NCBI GenBank assembly: GCA_913058295.1
Contig: CAJXRD010000015.1
Span: 1 to 57,020, forward strand
Length of the DNA: 57,020 bases
Reading direction: 5' to 3'
From: an uncultured Flavobacteriales bacterium
GTDB lineage: Bacteria; Bacteroidota; Bacteroidia; Flavobacteriales; Flavobacteriaceae
Shown here: positions 45,737 through 54,718 of the stretch, in pieces
Numbering within the stretch: the first letter of the stretch is position 1
Layout of the letters: each line of letters begins with the position of its first letter
Notes under the pieces: model-generated
The model's database searches: none
What the model was told of the DNA's origin: nothing
Seen by the model: the letters and a program-made list of their open reading frames with translations, nothing else
Translations under genes and position numbers: made by a program

Positions 45737-46447
45737 ATGAACCCCCAAGGTAAACTATATTTAATTCCCTGTACATTGGGGGAAACTGCTCCTTTAGAGG
45801 TTTTACCATTATTGGTAAAAAAAGCAGTAGAAGAAATTGATCATTATATTGTAGAACATGAAAAAAACGCCAGAGCTTTTATAAAAAGTATTGTTCCTAG
45901 AAAATCGCAACCCGATTTACATTTTAGTTTAATTAATAAGTATACCGAAGAAATTGATATTCCAAATATGCTCAACCCTTGTCTTAATGGTATTGACATG
46001 GGCGTAATCTCGGATGCAGGCTGTCCTGGCATTGCAGACCCTGGAGCCGCTATAGTGGAACAAGCACATTTAAAAGGGATTAAAGTAGTCCCTCTTGTAG
46101 GTCCCTCTTCTATTTTAATGGCAATGATGGCAAGTGGTTTTAATGGTCAGAACTTTGCATTTAATGGCTATTTGCCAATCGACAAACAGGATCGGAAAAA
46201 GGAAATAAAACGACTAGAAAGGCTTTCAGAAGAACAAGATCAATCACAATTATTTATTGAAACTCCTTATCGAAACAACCCCTTTTTAGAAAGTCTTATT
46301 AATACATTACATCCTCAAACAAAACTTTGTGTTGCGTGTGATATTACTCTTTCTACAGAATATATAAAAACATATAATGCAAAGGAATGGAAAAAAATAA
46401 AGGTGGATCTTTCAAAAAGACCCACCTTATTTATTATTCAGAAATAA
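45737..46447 (+). CDS. RsmI-like SAM-dependent methyltransferase
   Basis: A 236-residue tetrapyrrole-methylase-fold protein. GKLYLIPCTLGE at the start, MGVISDAGCPGIADPGAAIVE with the SAM-binding loop, VPLVGPSSILMAMMASG and FIETPYRNN match the RsmI/YraL family, which methylates the 2'-O of C1402 in 16S rRNA. This Bacteroidota branch is shorter and more divergent, so rRNA modification is likely but not proven. It starts 6 nt after the sugar dehydrogenase gene and ends in a hairpin that overlaps its coding sequence. Confidence 0.82.
   Translation: MNPQGKLYLIPCTLGETAPLEVLPLLVKKAVEEIDHYIVEHEKNARAFIKSIVPRKSQPDLHFSLINKYTEEIDIPNMLNPCLNGIDMGVISDAGCPGIADPGAAIVEQAHLKGIKVVPLVGPSSILMAMMASGFNGQNFAFNGYLPIDKQDRKKEIKRLERLSEEQDQSQLFIETPYRNNPFLESLINTLHPQTKLCVACDITLSTEYIKTYNAKEWKKIKVDLSKRPTLFIIQK
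46395..46432 (+). terminator. hairpin overlapping the 3' end of the RsmI-like gene
   Basis: An imperfect stem of about 16 bp (AAATAA-GGTGG side pairing with CCACCTTATTT, plus TCTTT/AAAGA) lies within the last codons of the gene. It lacks a downstream T run, so it may be a weak terminator or an mRNA 3'-end stabiliser. Confidence 0.45.
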
Positions 46448-46453
46448 TTATTT

Positions 46454-47095
46454 TTAAGCTTTTGCTCTTCTATCTGCTATAACAAATGAAGTATCATAGC
46501 CTGAGAATTTTTTAAGGTAATATTTTATGGAAGTTCCAAAAGCATCATTAAAAGTTTGGGTTCCTCCACTTCTTAAGTATTTCTTTACATTTCCTGCTCC
46601 AGCAAGATGTGCTGCTGCTAAGATACCAGATTCTGTAATATTAATTCCTCCTATGTTTCGTCCAACATAATTATTAATATCTCTTCGTAGAATCCATTTG
46701 TTTCTAGAAGTATTTGCAGAAAAAGCTTTCTCTTGAAGTTGGCTATCTAACATAAAGTTATTAGAATCATAAATACCAATCAATTTAAGTGTGTTCTTAC
46801 CAAATTGATACTTACCCATATATCCATATTTATTTATAATAGAATAATCTCCTCTAGATTCCTTAAAGCCAAGAGCTTCTTTAAAACCTACATAGGATTT
46901 ACCCAAGAAAATATAATTTAATGGCTTTTCAGAATGAACATACTTCACTTCTTTCTCGTTTGGCACATTATAACACATCTCTAAATCGTTCATTAGATAA
47001 TGTGATAAATCCACTTTCTTTTCAAAAGAAAACCCTGTTGTTATAGCTAGTACAACAATTAGTAATAAACTTGTTTTAAATAAGTTACTTTTCAT
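46454..47095 (-). CDS. exported lytic-transglycosylase-like protein
   Basis: A 213-residue protein with signal peptide MKSNLFKTSLLLIVVLAITTGFS. The mature part has a lysozyme/SLT-like core: the candidate catalytic Glu79 is in GFKESRGDYSI, followed by YGYMGKYQFGKNTLKLIGI and AAHLAGAGNVKKYLRSGG. This suggests cleavage of peptidoglycan glycan strands in the periplasm. Homologs I know are unnamed. The promoter box at 47141-47148 gives a 45-nt leader, and a GTAGG dyad lies further upstream. It is convergent with the RsmI-like gene. Confidence 0.75.
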   Translation of the reverse strand: MKSNLFKTSLLLIVVLAITTGFSFEKKVDLSHYLMNDLEMCYNVPNEKEVKYVHSEKPLNYIFLGKSYVGFKEALGFKESRGDYSIINKYGYMGKYQFGKNTLKLIGIYDSNNFMLDSQLQEKAFSANTSRNKWILRRDINNYVGRNIGGINITESGILAAAHLAGAGNVKKYLRSGGTQTFNDAFGTSIKYYLKKFSGYDTSFVIADRRAKA

Positions 47096-47140
47096 TTTGT
47101 ATAAAATTTAGATACATTAAGCATCTTCGATTTCAGCGTG

Positions 47141-47148
47141 CAAAGATA
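47141..47148 (-). promoter_or_regulatory. -7 promoter box of SLT-like gene
   Basis: The reverse strand reads TATCTTTG, an exact TAnnTTTG match, 45 nt before the ATG at 47095. Confidence 0.65.
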
Positions 47149-47216
47149 CAACTTCTTTTGAAATTAAATAATCTAACATTTTAGCCAATTATTTAACTTC
47201 TATGGAATAAAAATAA

Positions 47217-47232
47217 GTAGGATTTACCCTAC
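47217..47232 (-). promoter_or_regulatory. GTAGG dyad upstream of SLT-like gene
   Basis: GTAGG-GTAAAT-CCTAC on the gene strand is a perfect 5-bp inverted repeat, preceded by CATATATTTTTAT. It starts about 69 bp upstream of the -7 box, a plausible activator position, and is the most symmetric member of the set of four. Confidence 0.6.
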
Positions 47233-47321
47233 ATAAAAATATATGATAGGGTTTTAGATGTACAGTGAAAATTATACGTTTAAGTACTTAAGAATATTTC
47301 TGAAATGTTAAAAAAGTAGGA

Positions 47322-48365
47322 TTATCTATTCACTTTTTGCTTAGAAATCCATGCCACATATTCTCGTTTATTTCTGTTATGCTGAGAAAGTGTTCTAGCA
47401 AATTTATGATAACCAAAGTTTTGTACGTTGGCAACAAAATAATAATAGGAATGATTTTCAAAGTTTAAAACTGCGTCTATTGAAGTAATATCTGGCATAG
47501 TGATAGGTCCTGGAGGAACACCCGCATACTTATACGTATTATAGGGAGAGTCTAATTCTAAGTCTTTATATAAAACTCGTTTTATTTCTTGGTCGAAATC
47601 TTTATCTAATTTCTTTTTAGAATAAATAACCGTAGGATCTGCCTGCAATAACATTCCTCGTTTTAACCTATTTATATAAACACCTGCTACTCGTTGCCTT
47701 TCATCTACTTTGGCAGTTTCTTTTTGTACAATTGCTGCCAAACTGATTACTTCTGTTTTACTTAGGTTTAACTCAGCTGCTTTCTGTGTACGACTTTCAT
47801 TCCAAAAAGACTGGTATTCTTTAAACATTCTATCTTGGAAACCCTTTGCAGATATATTCCAATAGATTTCATAAGTATTAGGGATATACATCGACAATGC
47901 ATTATCTGGAGTAAATCCCTTCTTATCTAAATAATCAATATTTCTAAATACTTTCAGAAAATCTAAACTATCCAACTCTAGTTGTTTAGATAATTTTCCA
48001 GCAAGGTTTTCTAAGCGCTCTTGATTGTTAAATTTTATCGATATTGGAATATTACCAATTCGTATAGAATTAATAATATCGTTATTATTCATTCCCTTTT
48101 TAATAATAAAATGTCCAGACTTAATATTTTGGGGGTATTCTTTTCTATTTGCAACAGCTTCAAAAGAAATAGGATCTTCTAATAAAGGTCTAAGTTCTTC
48201 CATAACTTCGCTAAATTTAGCTCCAGTAGGAATATAAACATGTGCTTCATTATTATTAAAAGCAGTATTAGGAATAAAGACAGCATTATATACAAAATAT
48301 GCAAAACCTGCCATAAGCAACAGTCCAATTAAAGCAACTGCTAGTAGTATTTTTTTAATATACAT
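47322..48365 (-). CDS. mltG: endolytic transglycosylase MltG
   Basis: MltG is an inner-membrane enzyme that cuts nascent glycan strands and is proposed to set their length. The 347 residues include one N-terminal membrane helix (about 5-27), a LysM-like region, and the YceG catalytic domain. The catalytic Glu is in AAIVQKETAKVDERQRVAGVYINRL, followed by LLQADPTVIYSKK and GVPPGPITMP. It overlaps the GNAT gene by 11 bp and is the last gene of the dapF-GNAT-mltG operon, linking precursor supply with wall growth. Confidence 0.94.
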   Translation of the reverse strand: MYIKKILLAVALIGLLLMAGFAYFVYNAVFIPNTAFNNNEAHVYIPTGAKFSEVMEELRPLLEDPISFEAVANRKEYPQNIKSGHFIIKKGMNNNDIINSIRIGNIPISIKFNNQERLENLAGKLSKQLELDSLDFLKVFRNIDYLDKKGFTPDNALSMYIPNTYEIYWNISAKGFQDRMFKEYQSFWNESRTQKAAELNLSKTEVISLAAIVQKETAKVDERQRVAGVYINRLKRGMLLQADPTVIYSKKKLDKDFDQEIKRVLYKDLELDSPYNTYKYAGVPPGPITMPDITSIDAVLNFENHSYYYFVANVQNFGYHKFARTLSQHNRNKREYVAWISKQKVNR

Positions 48366-48888
48366 TATTTATTAATTGATAGTGTAATTCGTTTTTATAG
48401 GTTCCTTGAGAATAGATCCAATCCACTTTTAATCCAGATTTTATAAATCCAGATTTTTCAAAAAGTTGGATACTCGCAGTATTATCTTCTGGGATATTTG
48501 CATATACCTGATGAACATTTAAATGTGCAAAAGCATAATTGTACAATAACTCTAGAGCTTCTGAAGCATAGCCTTTTTGTTTTTCTTTATCTGACGAAAT
48601 AAGAACCCCTACTCCTACTCGTCTATGTTTTGGCTCAAAGTCGAATAAATCAATACTACCTAAAGCCTTATTTGAATCTATCTTACAAATTACCAATCGC
48701 AATTGTTTTACTTCAAAAATATCTTTATGCGAATTTTCTAGATATTGATTTAATATAAAACGAGAATATGGACTTGTAGTATTACTAACTTCCCAAACCG
48801 ATTCATCATTTTCCATCTGATAAAGAAAATCTAAATCAGTTGGTTCTAATGCTCTTAGAAGTATTTTTTTTCCTATTAAAGTTTTCAT
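48355..48888 (-). CDS. GNAT family acetyltransferase (RimJ-like)
   Basis: A 177-residue acetyltransferase with the RimJ/RimL-type layout: LRALEPTDLDFLYQMENDESVW, GSIDLFDFEPKHRRVGVGVLI, KGYASEALELLYNYAF, and NIPEDNTASIQLFEKSGF. The acceptor may be a protein N terminus or a small molecule and cannot be told here. The 4-bp overlap with dapF and 11-bp overlap with mltG show tight translational coupling. Confidence 0.88.
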   Translation of the reverse strand: MKTLIGKKILLRALEPTDLDFLYQMENDESVWEVSNTTSPYSRFILNQYLENSHKDIFEVKQLRLVICKIDSNKALGSIDLFDFEPKHRRVGVGVLISSDKEKQKGYASEALELLYNYAFAHLNVHQVYANIPEDNTASIQLFEKSGFIKSGLKVDWIYSQGTYKNELHYQLINNVY

Positions 48889-49658
48889 TGCCAGGTTCCT
48901 TTAAAAACTTGCGATGCTGGGCCTATTAAATATACATCACTATATTCTCTATCTTTTTTATTAAAAATAACATTCAACACCCCACCTTTAGTTTCTAGGT
49001 TAATACTATCTGAAGTAGTTTTATTCGTTTCAAATAAAGCAATTGCTACGGCTGTAACTCCTGTACCACAAGAAAGAGTTTCATCTTCCACACCCCGTTC
49101 ATAAGTTCTTACTGCAAATGTGTCTTTTTCAATAGCTTCTACAAAATTCACATTCGCTCCAGTATTACCATAAGTACTATATCGAATGGCAGCTCCTTCT
49201 TTCTTAACCTCATAACTTTCCAAATCTTTTACTAGTTGTACATGATGTGGAGAACCTGTATCTAAAAACACATGATTTGCAGATACTTCAATATCTGAAA
49301 CATCATTCATTTTTAAGGACACATTCTCATTATCTAAAGTAGCTTTATGAATTCCGTCAATCGCTTCAAATGTAGTTTGATCTTTAATTATATTTAAATA
49401 TTCAGCAAAACGAACAATGCATCTTCCTCCATTACCGCACATGGAACCAAGATTACCATCTGCATTAAAATACTGCATCGTAAAATCTAAACTTGCATGA
49501 TTCTCTAATAAAATTAACCCATCTGCACCTATACCAAATCTACGGTCGCACATTTGAGAGATCAACTCTATGTTTTCTTTAGGAAAGGACTCATTGCGAT
49601 TATCAATAATGACAAAATCGTTTCCTGTTCCTTGGTATTTGTAAAATTCAATTTTCAT
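48885..49658 (-). CDS. dapF: diaminopimelate epimerase
   Basis: DapF converts LL- to meso-diaminopimelate, the peptidoglycan cross-linker and lysine precursor. The 257 residues have both active-site cysteines: MCGNGGRC in the first half and LSCGTGVTAVA in the second. FYKYQGTGNDFVIIDN starts the fold. The frame opens at 49682, but that ATG lies upstream of the -7 box at 49665-49672, so the ATG at 49658 is chosen, 6 nt after the box. It leads an operon with GNAT and mltG. Confidence 0.96.
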   Translation of the reverse strand: MKIEFYKYQGTGNDFVIIDNRNESFPKENIELISQMCDRRFGIGADGLILLENHASLDFTMQYFNADGNLGSMCGNGGRCIVRFAEYLNIIKDQTTFEAIDGIHKATLDNENVSLKMNDVSDIEVSANHVFLDTGSPHHVQLVKDLESYEVKKEGAAIRYSTYGNTGANVNFVEAIEKDTFAVRTYERGVEDETLSCGTGVTAVAIALFETNKTTSDSINLETKGGVLNVIFNKKDREYSDVYLIGPASQVFKGTWQ

Positions 49659-49664
49659 TCCCGA

Positions 49665-49672
49665 CAAAGATA
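49665..49672 (-). promoter_or_regulatory. -7 promoter box of dapF operon
   Basis: The reverse strand reads TATCTTTG, an exact TAnnTTTG match, 6 nt before the ATG at 49658. Confidence 0.7.
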
Positions 49673-49792
49673 TTAAAAGCAACCCGTTGATTACATCAAT
49701 AGTGGCTGTTAAATACTAGTTAAAGTCAAACTTTCAGAAAATATATAAACTAAATCCAAGTTTATTAATAACATCAATCAAAATCATTTCTT

Positions 49793-51187
49793 ATGAAAAA
49801 AACAATTCAACTATTCATCATAGCATTTTTAGCAGGAGTTTTTACATTATTAGGCTATAAATATTTTATGGAACCTGATGAAATCATTCATGTAAATCAG
49901 CCCATTAGCTCTTCATTGATTCCAGTAACCAACTCTCTTTCTGAAACCAATGCATTTAATATAGATTTCACTGAAGCTGCAGAAAAAACGGTACATACTG
50001 TGGTACACGTTAAAAACACTACTATTAGTCGACAAGCAGGAAACCTTAGCGAATATTTTTTTGGAGGAGGAGAACCTCGAGCCATGATTGGCTCCGGAAG
50101 TGGTGTTATTATATCTCCAGATGGTTATATTATTACTAACAATCATGTGATTGAAAATTCTACACAATTAGAAGTTACCTTAAATAATAATAAAACCTAT
50201 GAAGCGGAATTGATCGGCACAGATCCAAATACGGATATTGCTTTAATTAAGATAAACACCGATATCGAGTTGCCATTTATTCCCTTTGGTGATTCGAATG
50301 AAATAAAAATTGGAGAATGGGTATTGGCGGTTGGAAATCCTTTTAATTTAACATCTACCGTAACTGCGGGAATTGTAAGCGCAAAAGCTCGCGATTTAAA
50401 TGAGTTTGACGGTAACCCTCAATCTTTTATCCAAACTGATGCAGCTGTAAATAGGGGTAATAGTGGTGGCGCATTGGTCAATACCAGAGGAGAATTAATA
50501 GGAATTAATACCGCGATCACTTCAGAAACTGGGAACTTTGTTGGTTATTCCTTTGCAGTACCTTCAAATAATGCCAGAAAAGTAGTTGAAGATATCATGG
50601 AATATGGAAATGTTCAGCGAGGTATTTTAGGAATTACTGGGGGGAGTTTAAATTCTGAAATCGCTAATAGATTGGGCGTTGATGAAACGGAAGGTGTTTA
50701 TGTAAATGGAATTGAAGAAGGAAGTGGCGCAGATAAAGGAGGAATTGAAAGAGGAGATATAATTAAACAAATTGACGGTCAGAAAATAGGCAAATTTTCA
50801 GATTTAGCAGGATACTTAGGTTCAAAGCATCCAAATGATATTGTAAAAGTCACCTTTTTAAGAGATGGAGCTCAAAAAACAATACCAATTACTCTAATAA
50901 AATTGGAAACCTATGAAATTGAATCCTTAGGATTAGAAGTTAAAAACACTAGTAAGCCTGAATTAAAAGAAAGGGGTGTATCCAATGGGGTGAGAGTTAG
51001 TCGAGTTTTAACTAATGCTATGAGAAATTACAATTTAGAAGGAATTATAATTTTAAAATTAAACGATCATGTCATTAATAATATAGATGATGTAAAAGAA
51101 ATCATTAATAATAGTAATGCTAATGACCCTATCGAAATGACCTTTGCAAACCCTAATGGAAAAATTAGCACATTTATCTTTAGATAA
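49793..51187 (+). CDS. periplasmic serine protease DegP/HtrA
   Basis: A 464-residue envelope-stress protease and chaperone. The N-terminal signal or membrane anchor is about 5-24. The trypsin-like domain has the catalytic triad His118 (TNNHVIE), Asp148 (NTDIALIKI) and Ser224 (NRGNSGGAL). Two PDZ domains follow (about 275-365 and 370-464). It is expected to degrade misfolded periplasmic proteins. It is divergent from dapF across 134 bp and ends at a strong terminator. No exact -7 box is visible upstream, so an alternative sigma factor may drive it. Confidence 0.93.
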   Translation: MKKTIQLFIIAFLAGVFTLLGYKYFMEPDEIIHVNQPISSSLIPVTNSLSETNAFNIDFTEAAEKTVHTVVHVKNTTISRQAGNLSEYFFGGGEPRAMIGSGSGVIISPDGYIITNNHVIENSTQLEVTLNNNKTYEAELIGTDPNTDIALIKINTDIELPFIPFGDSNEIKIGEWVLAVGNPFNLTSTVTAGIVSAKARDLNEFDGNPQSFIQTDAAVNRGNSGGALVNTRGELIGINTAITSETGNFVGYSFAVPSNNARKVVEDIMEYGNVQRGILGITGGSLNSEIANRLGVDETEGVYVNGIEEGSGADKGGIERGDIIKQIDGQKIGKFSDLAGYLGSKHPNDIVKVTFLRDGAQKTIPITLIKLETYEIESLGLEVKNTSKPELKERGVSNGVRVSRVLTNAMRNYNLEGIIILKLNDHVINNIDDVKEIINNSNANDPIEMTFANPNGKISTFIFR

Positions 51188-51202
51188 TTTTTAAATAATT
51201 AC

Positions 51203-51246
51203 AAAAACCATCCTTTAAAAGCAATTTTTTGAAGGATGGTTTTTTT
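51203..51246 (+). terminator. intrinsic terminator of degP
   Basis: An ACCATCCTT/AAGGATGGT stem with A and T tracts on its two sides, ending in seven T, lies 16 bp after the stop. Confidence 0.92.
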
Positions 51247-51281
51247 AGCTATATATATATTCATATACATTATAAAAGGAG

Positions 51282-51289
51282 TATTTTTG
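51282..51289 (+). promoter_or_regulatory. -7 promoter box of GAPDH gene
   Basis: TATTTTTG, an exact TAnnTTTG match, lies 33 nt before the ATG at 51323. Confidence 0.65.
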
Positions 51290-51322
51290 CAAAATATTTT
51301 TAACCAATAAAATCTAAGCATT

Positions 51323-52771
51323 ATGAGTATTGCAGACGTTTATGAAAAAGAACTGTCTTATCAAACAGATCGTCGAAAAGCAACAGTTGAGTTTATTAAA
51401 ATTGCTAGTGACCTATGGTATGATAAATCTATCGAATTAGTACTTTTTAGAAACCAATTAATTGACCGAAGTGTAAGTGATATATTAGACCTTCACAAAT
51501 ACGCAAAGGATTTTGTGCAAAAACCGATTTCAATATTTGATTCCGTAGAAATTGCACAAGCAATTAAATCTTTAGATTTACCACCTTCAAAACTAGATAT
51601 TGGTAAACTTACTTATGAATATCATTTGGAAGACAACAAGTACCCAGATGCTCTTGCCTTTGTAAAGGACAAACTAAAAAATGCGAAAGATGGAAATAAC
51701 ATCAGTCCAAAAGATGTAGTTTTATACGGATTTGGACGTATTGGCCGATTATTAGCAAGAGAATTAATGTCTAAAGCTGGTAAAGGGTCTCAAATGCGAT
51801 TAAGAGCTATTGTTACTAGAGGAAAAATTGATAAAACGGTTTTAGAAAAGAGAGCCTCTTTATTAAAAATGGATTCCGTTCATGGTGATTTTGCTGGTAC
51901 AGTTTCAATAGACGAAGAAAATAATGCCTTAATTATAAATGGTACAACAGTTTATATTATTTCAGCAAATGCTCCAGAGGATATTGATTATACTCAATAT
52001 GGAATTAAAGATGCTTTAATTATAGATAATACTGGTGCTTTTAGAGATGATGTTGCTTTAGCTCGTCATTTAAAAGGCAAAGGCGCTTCAAAAGTATTAT
52101 TAACAGCTCCTGGGAAAGGGATTCCAAATATCGTACATGGTGCAAATCATTTAGATTATGATCCTGATAAAGTGGATATCTTTTCCGCAGCTTCTTGTAC
52201 AACAAATGCTATTACTCCTGTTTTAAAAGCAGTAGAAGACACTTTAGGGGTTGCACACGGACATTTAGAAACAATACATGCATATACAAATGATCAAAAT
52301 TTGGTAGACAATATGCATAGTAAATATAGAAGAGGTCGTGCAGCAGCTTTAAATATGGTAATCACAGAAACTGGAGCAGGAAAAGCAGTTTCTAAAGCAT
52401 TACCTTCTTTTGAAGGAAAACTAACTTCAAGTGCTATTCGGGTTCCTGTTCCTAATGGATCATTAGCTATCTTAAATTTAGAGATTGAAAAGGATACTAC
52501 AAAGGAAGAGCTTAATGCTATTATTAAGAAATATGCGATGGAAGGTGAATTAGTAGAGCAAATTCAATATTCAATTAATAATGAATTAGTTTCCAGTGAC
52601 ATCGTAGGAACATCTGCTCCTTCTATATATGACAGTAATGCAACAATTGTTGCAAAAAATGGAAAAAGTATTGTTCTATATGTATGGTATGATAATGAAT
52701 ACGGGTACAGTCATCAAGTAATTAGGTTAGCTAAGTATATCTCTAAAGTTAGAAGATTTACTTATTATTAA
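51323..52771 (+). CDS. glyceraldehyde-3-phosphate dehydrogenase, long form
   Basis: A 482-residue GAPDH, about 140 residues longer than the classical enzyme because of an N-terminal extension (about 1-130). The NAD-binding site is LYGFGRIGRLLARELMSKAG. The catalytic Cys292 is in SAASCTTNAITPVLKAVED, and the substrate region is RRGRAAALNMVITETGAGKAVSKALP. The C terminus YVWYDNEYGYSHQVIRL is conserved. The long form is common in Bacteroidota. Whether it favours glycolysis or gluconeogenesis cannot be told. Confidence 0.93.
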   Translation: MSIADVYEKELSYQTDRRKATVEFIKIASDLWYDKSIELVLFRNQLIDRSVSDILDLHKYAKDFVQKPISIFDSVEIAQAIKSLDLPPSKLDIGKLTYEYHLEDNKYPDALAFVKDKLKNAKDGNNISPKDVVLYGFGRIGRLLARELMSKAGKGSQMRLRAIVTRGKIDKTVLEKRASLLKMDSVHGDFAGTVSIDEENNALIINGTTVYIISANAPEDIDYTQYGIKDALIIDNTGAFRDDVALARHLKGKGASKVLLTAPGKGIPNIVHGANHLDYDPDKVDIFSAASCTTNAITPVLKAVEDTLGVAHGHLETIHAYTNDQNLVDNMHSKYRRGRAAALNMVITETGAGKAVSKALPSFEGKLTSSAIRVPVPNGSLAILNLEIEKDTTKEELNAIIKKYAMEGELVEQIQYSINNELVSSDIVGTSAPSIYDSNATIVAKNGKSIVLYVWYDNEYGYSHQVIRLAKYISKVRRFTYY

Positions 52772-52792
52772 TATATTATTTAAACCATAAAT

Positions 52793-53485
52793 ATGATTTT
52801 TTTTCTTTTACAGTTTGGCTATTCAAATTTAATATTGATATTAATTGTGATAGGTGTGTTTTCTTTTTTTTTAGGAAAATTCATTAAGCATAAGTCACTT
52901 TATCCATTTATGCCATTTAGATACGATTTTAGAAAAAGAAGAAATACATATAAAAGAGTATTGTCTTTATTAAATGAGATAAATGCTAAAGTAATAATAG
53001 AAACTGGAACATCTCGTGAGGGATTAAGGGGAGCAAAATCTAATGGAGCTGCAACTATCGTTTATGGTAAATGGGCAAAACTAAATGATGCACATTTACA
53101 TTCTGTCGACATTAGTGAAAAATCTATTAGAGTTGCAAAACAAGAAGTTGAAAAGCAAAACCTTTCGAGTAATGTTACATTACATCTCAATGACTCTGTT
53201 GATTTTCTAAATAAGTTTGAAGGAAAAGTTGATTTTTTATACTTAGATAGTTATGATTACACTAATGATAAGGCCCAACAATTGCTAAGTCAAAAACATC
53301 ATCTTGCAGAATTTATTGCAATTGAAGATAAATTACATCAAAATTCAATTGTACTAATTGATGATTGTGATTTAGAAGGTGGAGGAAAAGGAAAATTAGT
53401 TATTGAATATATGATAGAAAAGAATTGGAATATAGATATGGAGAACTATCAGGTTTTATTATTACATGAAAAATTTTCAAGTTAA
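52793..53485 (+). CDS. membrane-anchored class I methyltransferase-like protein
   Basis: A 230-residue protein with an N-terminal membrane helix (about 8-29) followed by a Rossmann-type methyltransferase domain. IIETGTSREGL is the SAM motif I, HSVDISEKSIRVAK motif II, and FLYLDSYDY plus IVLIDDCDLEGGGKGKLV follow. The substrate is unknown; the anchor suggests a lipid-linked or surface glycan precursor. It starts 21 nt after gapdh and ends at a terminator. Related families include Methyltransf_24 and cephalosporin-hydroxylase-like proteins. Confidence 0.75.
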   Translation: MIFFLLQFGYSNLILILIVIGVFSFFLGKFIKHKSLYPFMPFRYDFRKRRNTYKRVLSLLNEINAKVIIETGTSREGLRGAKSNGAATIVYGKWAKLNDAHLHSVDISEKSIRVAKQEVEKQNLSSNVTLHLNDSVDFLNKFEGKVDFLYLDSYDYTNDKAQQLLSQKHHLAEFIAIEDKLHQNSIVLIDDCDLEGGGKGKLVIEYMIEKNWNIDMENYQVLLLHEKFSS

Positions 53486-53506
53486 TTAATAGGATAAATT
53501 CTAAAT

Positions 53507-53535
53507 AGCCCGTTGATTTATCTTCGGGCTTTTTT
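53507..53535 (+). terminator. intrinsic terminator after methyltransferase gene
   Basis: AGCCCG with a 12-nt loop and CGGGCT, followed by a run of T. Confidence 0.88.
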
Positions 53536-53575
53536 AATTGATATAATTGAGAAATCAAAAATCTAATAAAAGCTG

Positions 53576-53583
53576 TAATTTTG
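53576..53583 (+). promoter_or_regulatory. -7 promoter box of GNAT-trmD run
   Basis: TAATTTTG, an exact TAnnTTTG match, ends 4 nt before the ATG at 53588. Confidence 0.65.
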
Positions 53584-53587
53584 TAGA

Positions 53588-54031
53588 ATGAATATTATTA
53601 AAGCAACCATAGAAAATCTAGAACAACTTCTTCCATTATTTGAAGCATATAGAAAGTTCTATAAACAGTCTTCCAATACTGAATTTGCTCGTGATTTTTT
53701 AATTGATCGGTTTAATAAAAAAGATTCCATATTATTTATGGCATTTAATAATGAAAAAGAAGCTATTGGTTTTACACAGCTCTACCCTACTTTCTCTTCT
53801 GTAACCATGGAACAAACTTATATTTTAAACGACCTATTTGTTACTTCTAATTCGAGAGGAAGTAAAGTTGGAGAAAAAATATTAAATCACGCTAAACAAT
53901 TTGTAATAAAGAACAATTTCAAAGGATTAACATTAGAAACTGATTTTAATAATCCTGCCCAAGAATTATACGAACGATTGGGTTGGAAAAAAGACACAAA
54001 CGTTTTACATTATACTTGGTTAAATAAATAA
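53588..54031 (+). CDS. GNAT family N-acetyltransferase
   Basis: A 147-residue single GNAT domain. Motif A is [28 protein letters not shown], and [23 protein letters not shown] is the C-terminal acetyl-CoA part. The N terminus [23 protein letters not shown] is typical of small acetyltransferases. The acceptor is unknown. It lies 4 nt before trmD, and its promoter is probably the main one for the trmD run. Confidence 0.87.
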   Translation: MNIIKATIENLEQLLPLFEAYRKFYKQSSNTEFARDFLIDRFNKKDSILFMAFNNEKEAIGFTQLYPTFSSVTMEQTYILNDLFVTSNSRGSKVGEKILNHAKQFVIKNNFKGLTLETDFNNPAQELYERLGWKKDTNVLHYTWLNK

Positions 54032-54035
54032 AATA

Positions 54036-54710
54036 ATGCGAATAGATATCATCACCGTTTTACCCGAATTATTAAAAAGCCCATTTGAAGCTTCTATATT
54101 AAAGCGTGCAATAGATAAGAATCTAGTTTCTATTCATTTTCATAATTTAAGAGACTATACAACAAGCTCCTACAATCAAATTGATGATTATCAATTTGGT
54201 GGTGGTGCCGGTATGGTCATGATGATTGAGCCTATTGATAAATGCATAACAAAATTAAAATCGGAAAGAGATTATGATGATGTCATTTATATGACTCCAG
54301 ATGGGCCTACTTTTTCTCAAGGAATTGCTAATCATATTTCACTTAAAAAAAATATAATTATCCTTTGTGGTCATTATAAAGGAGTGGATCAGCGAGTAAG
54401 AGATCAATTTATAACTAGGGAAATTTCTGTAGGAGATTATGTGTTAAGTGGTGGTGAATTAGCAGCAGCAATAGTATGTGATGCTGTTATAAGGCTTATT
54501 CCTGGTGTTCTCGGAAATGAAACTAGCGCTTTAACAGATTCATTTCAAGATGGTTTATTAGCTCCTTCAGTTTATACAAGACCATCAGATTATAAAGGAT
54601 GGAAGGTTCCTGAAATATTACTAAGCGGTCATTTAAAAAAAATTGATGAATGGCGTGAAGAAGATGCTATTAAAAGAACAGAAGAAAGAAGACCAGATTT
54701 ATTAGAATAA
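54036..54710 (+). CDS. trmD: tRNA (guanine-N1)-methyltransferase TrmD
   Basis: TrmD makes m1G37 in tRNAs with G36, preventing +1 frameshifts. The 224 residues are the family length. The SPOUT knot has the SAM loop region [16 protein letters not shown] and [28 protein letters not shown] and [18 protein letters not shown] are also diagnostic. It lies 4 nt after the GNAT gene and 8 nt before a pseudouridine synthase. rplS, often the direct neighbour of trmD, comes only after that gene. Confidence 0.96.
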   Translation: MRIDIITVLPELLKSPFEASILKRAIDKNLVSIHFHNLRDYTTSSYNQIDDYQFGGGAGMVMMIEPIDKCITKLKSERDYDDVIYMTPDGPTFSQGIANHISLKKNIIILCGHYKGVDQRVRDQFITREISVGDYVLSGGELAAAIVCDAVIRLIPGVLGNETSALTDSFQDGLLAPSVYTRPSDYKGWKVPEILLSGHLKKIDEWREEDAIKRTEERRPDLLE

Positions 54711-54718
54711 ATTTTGCT

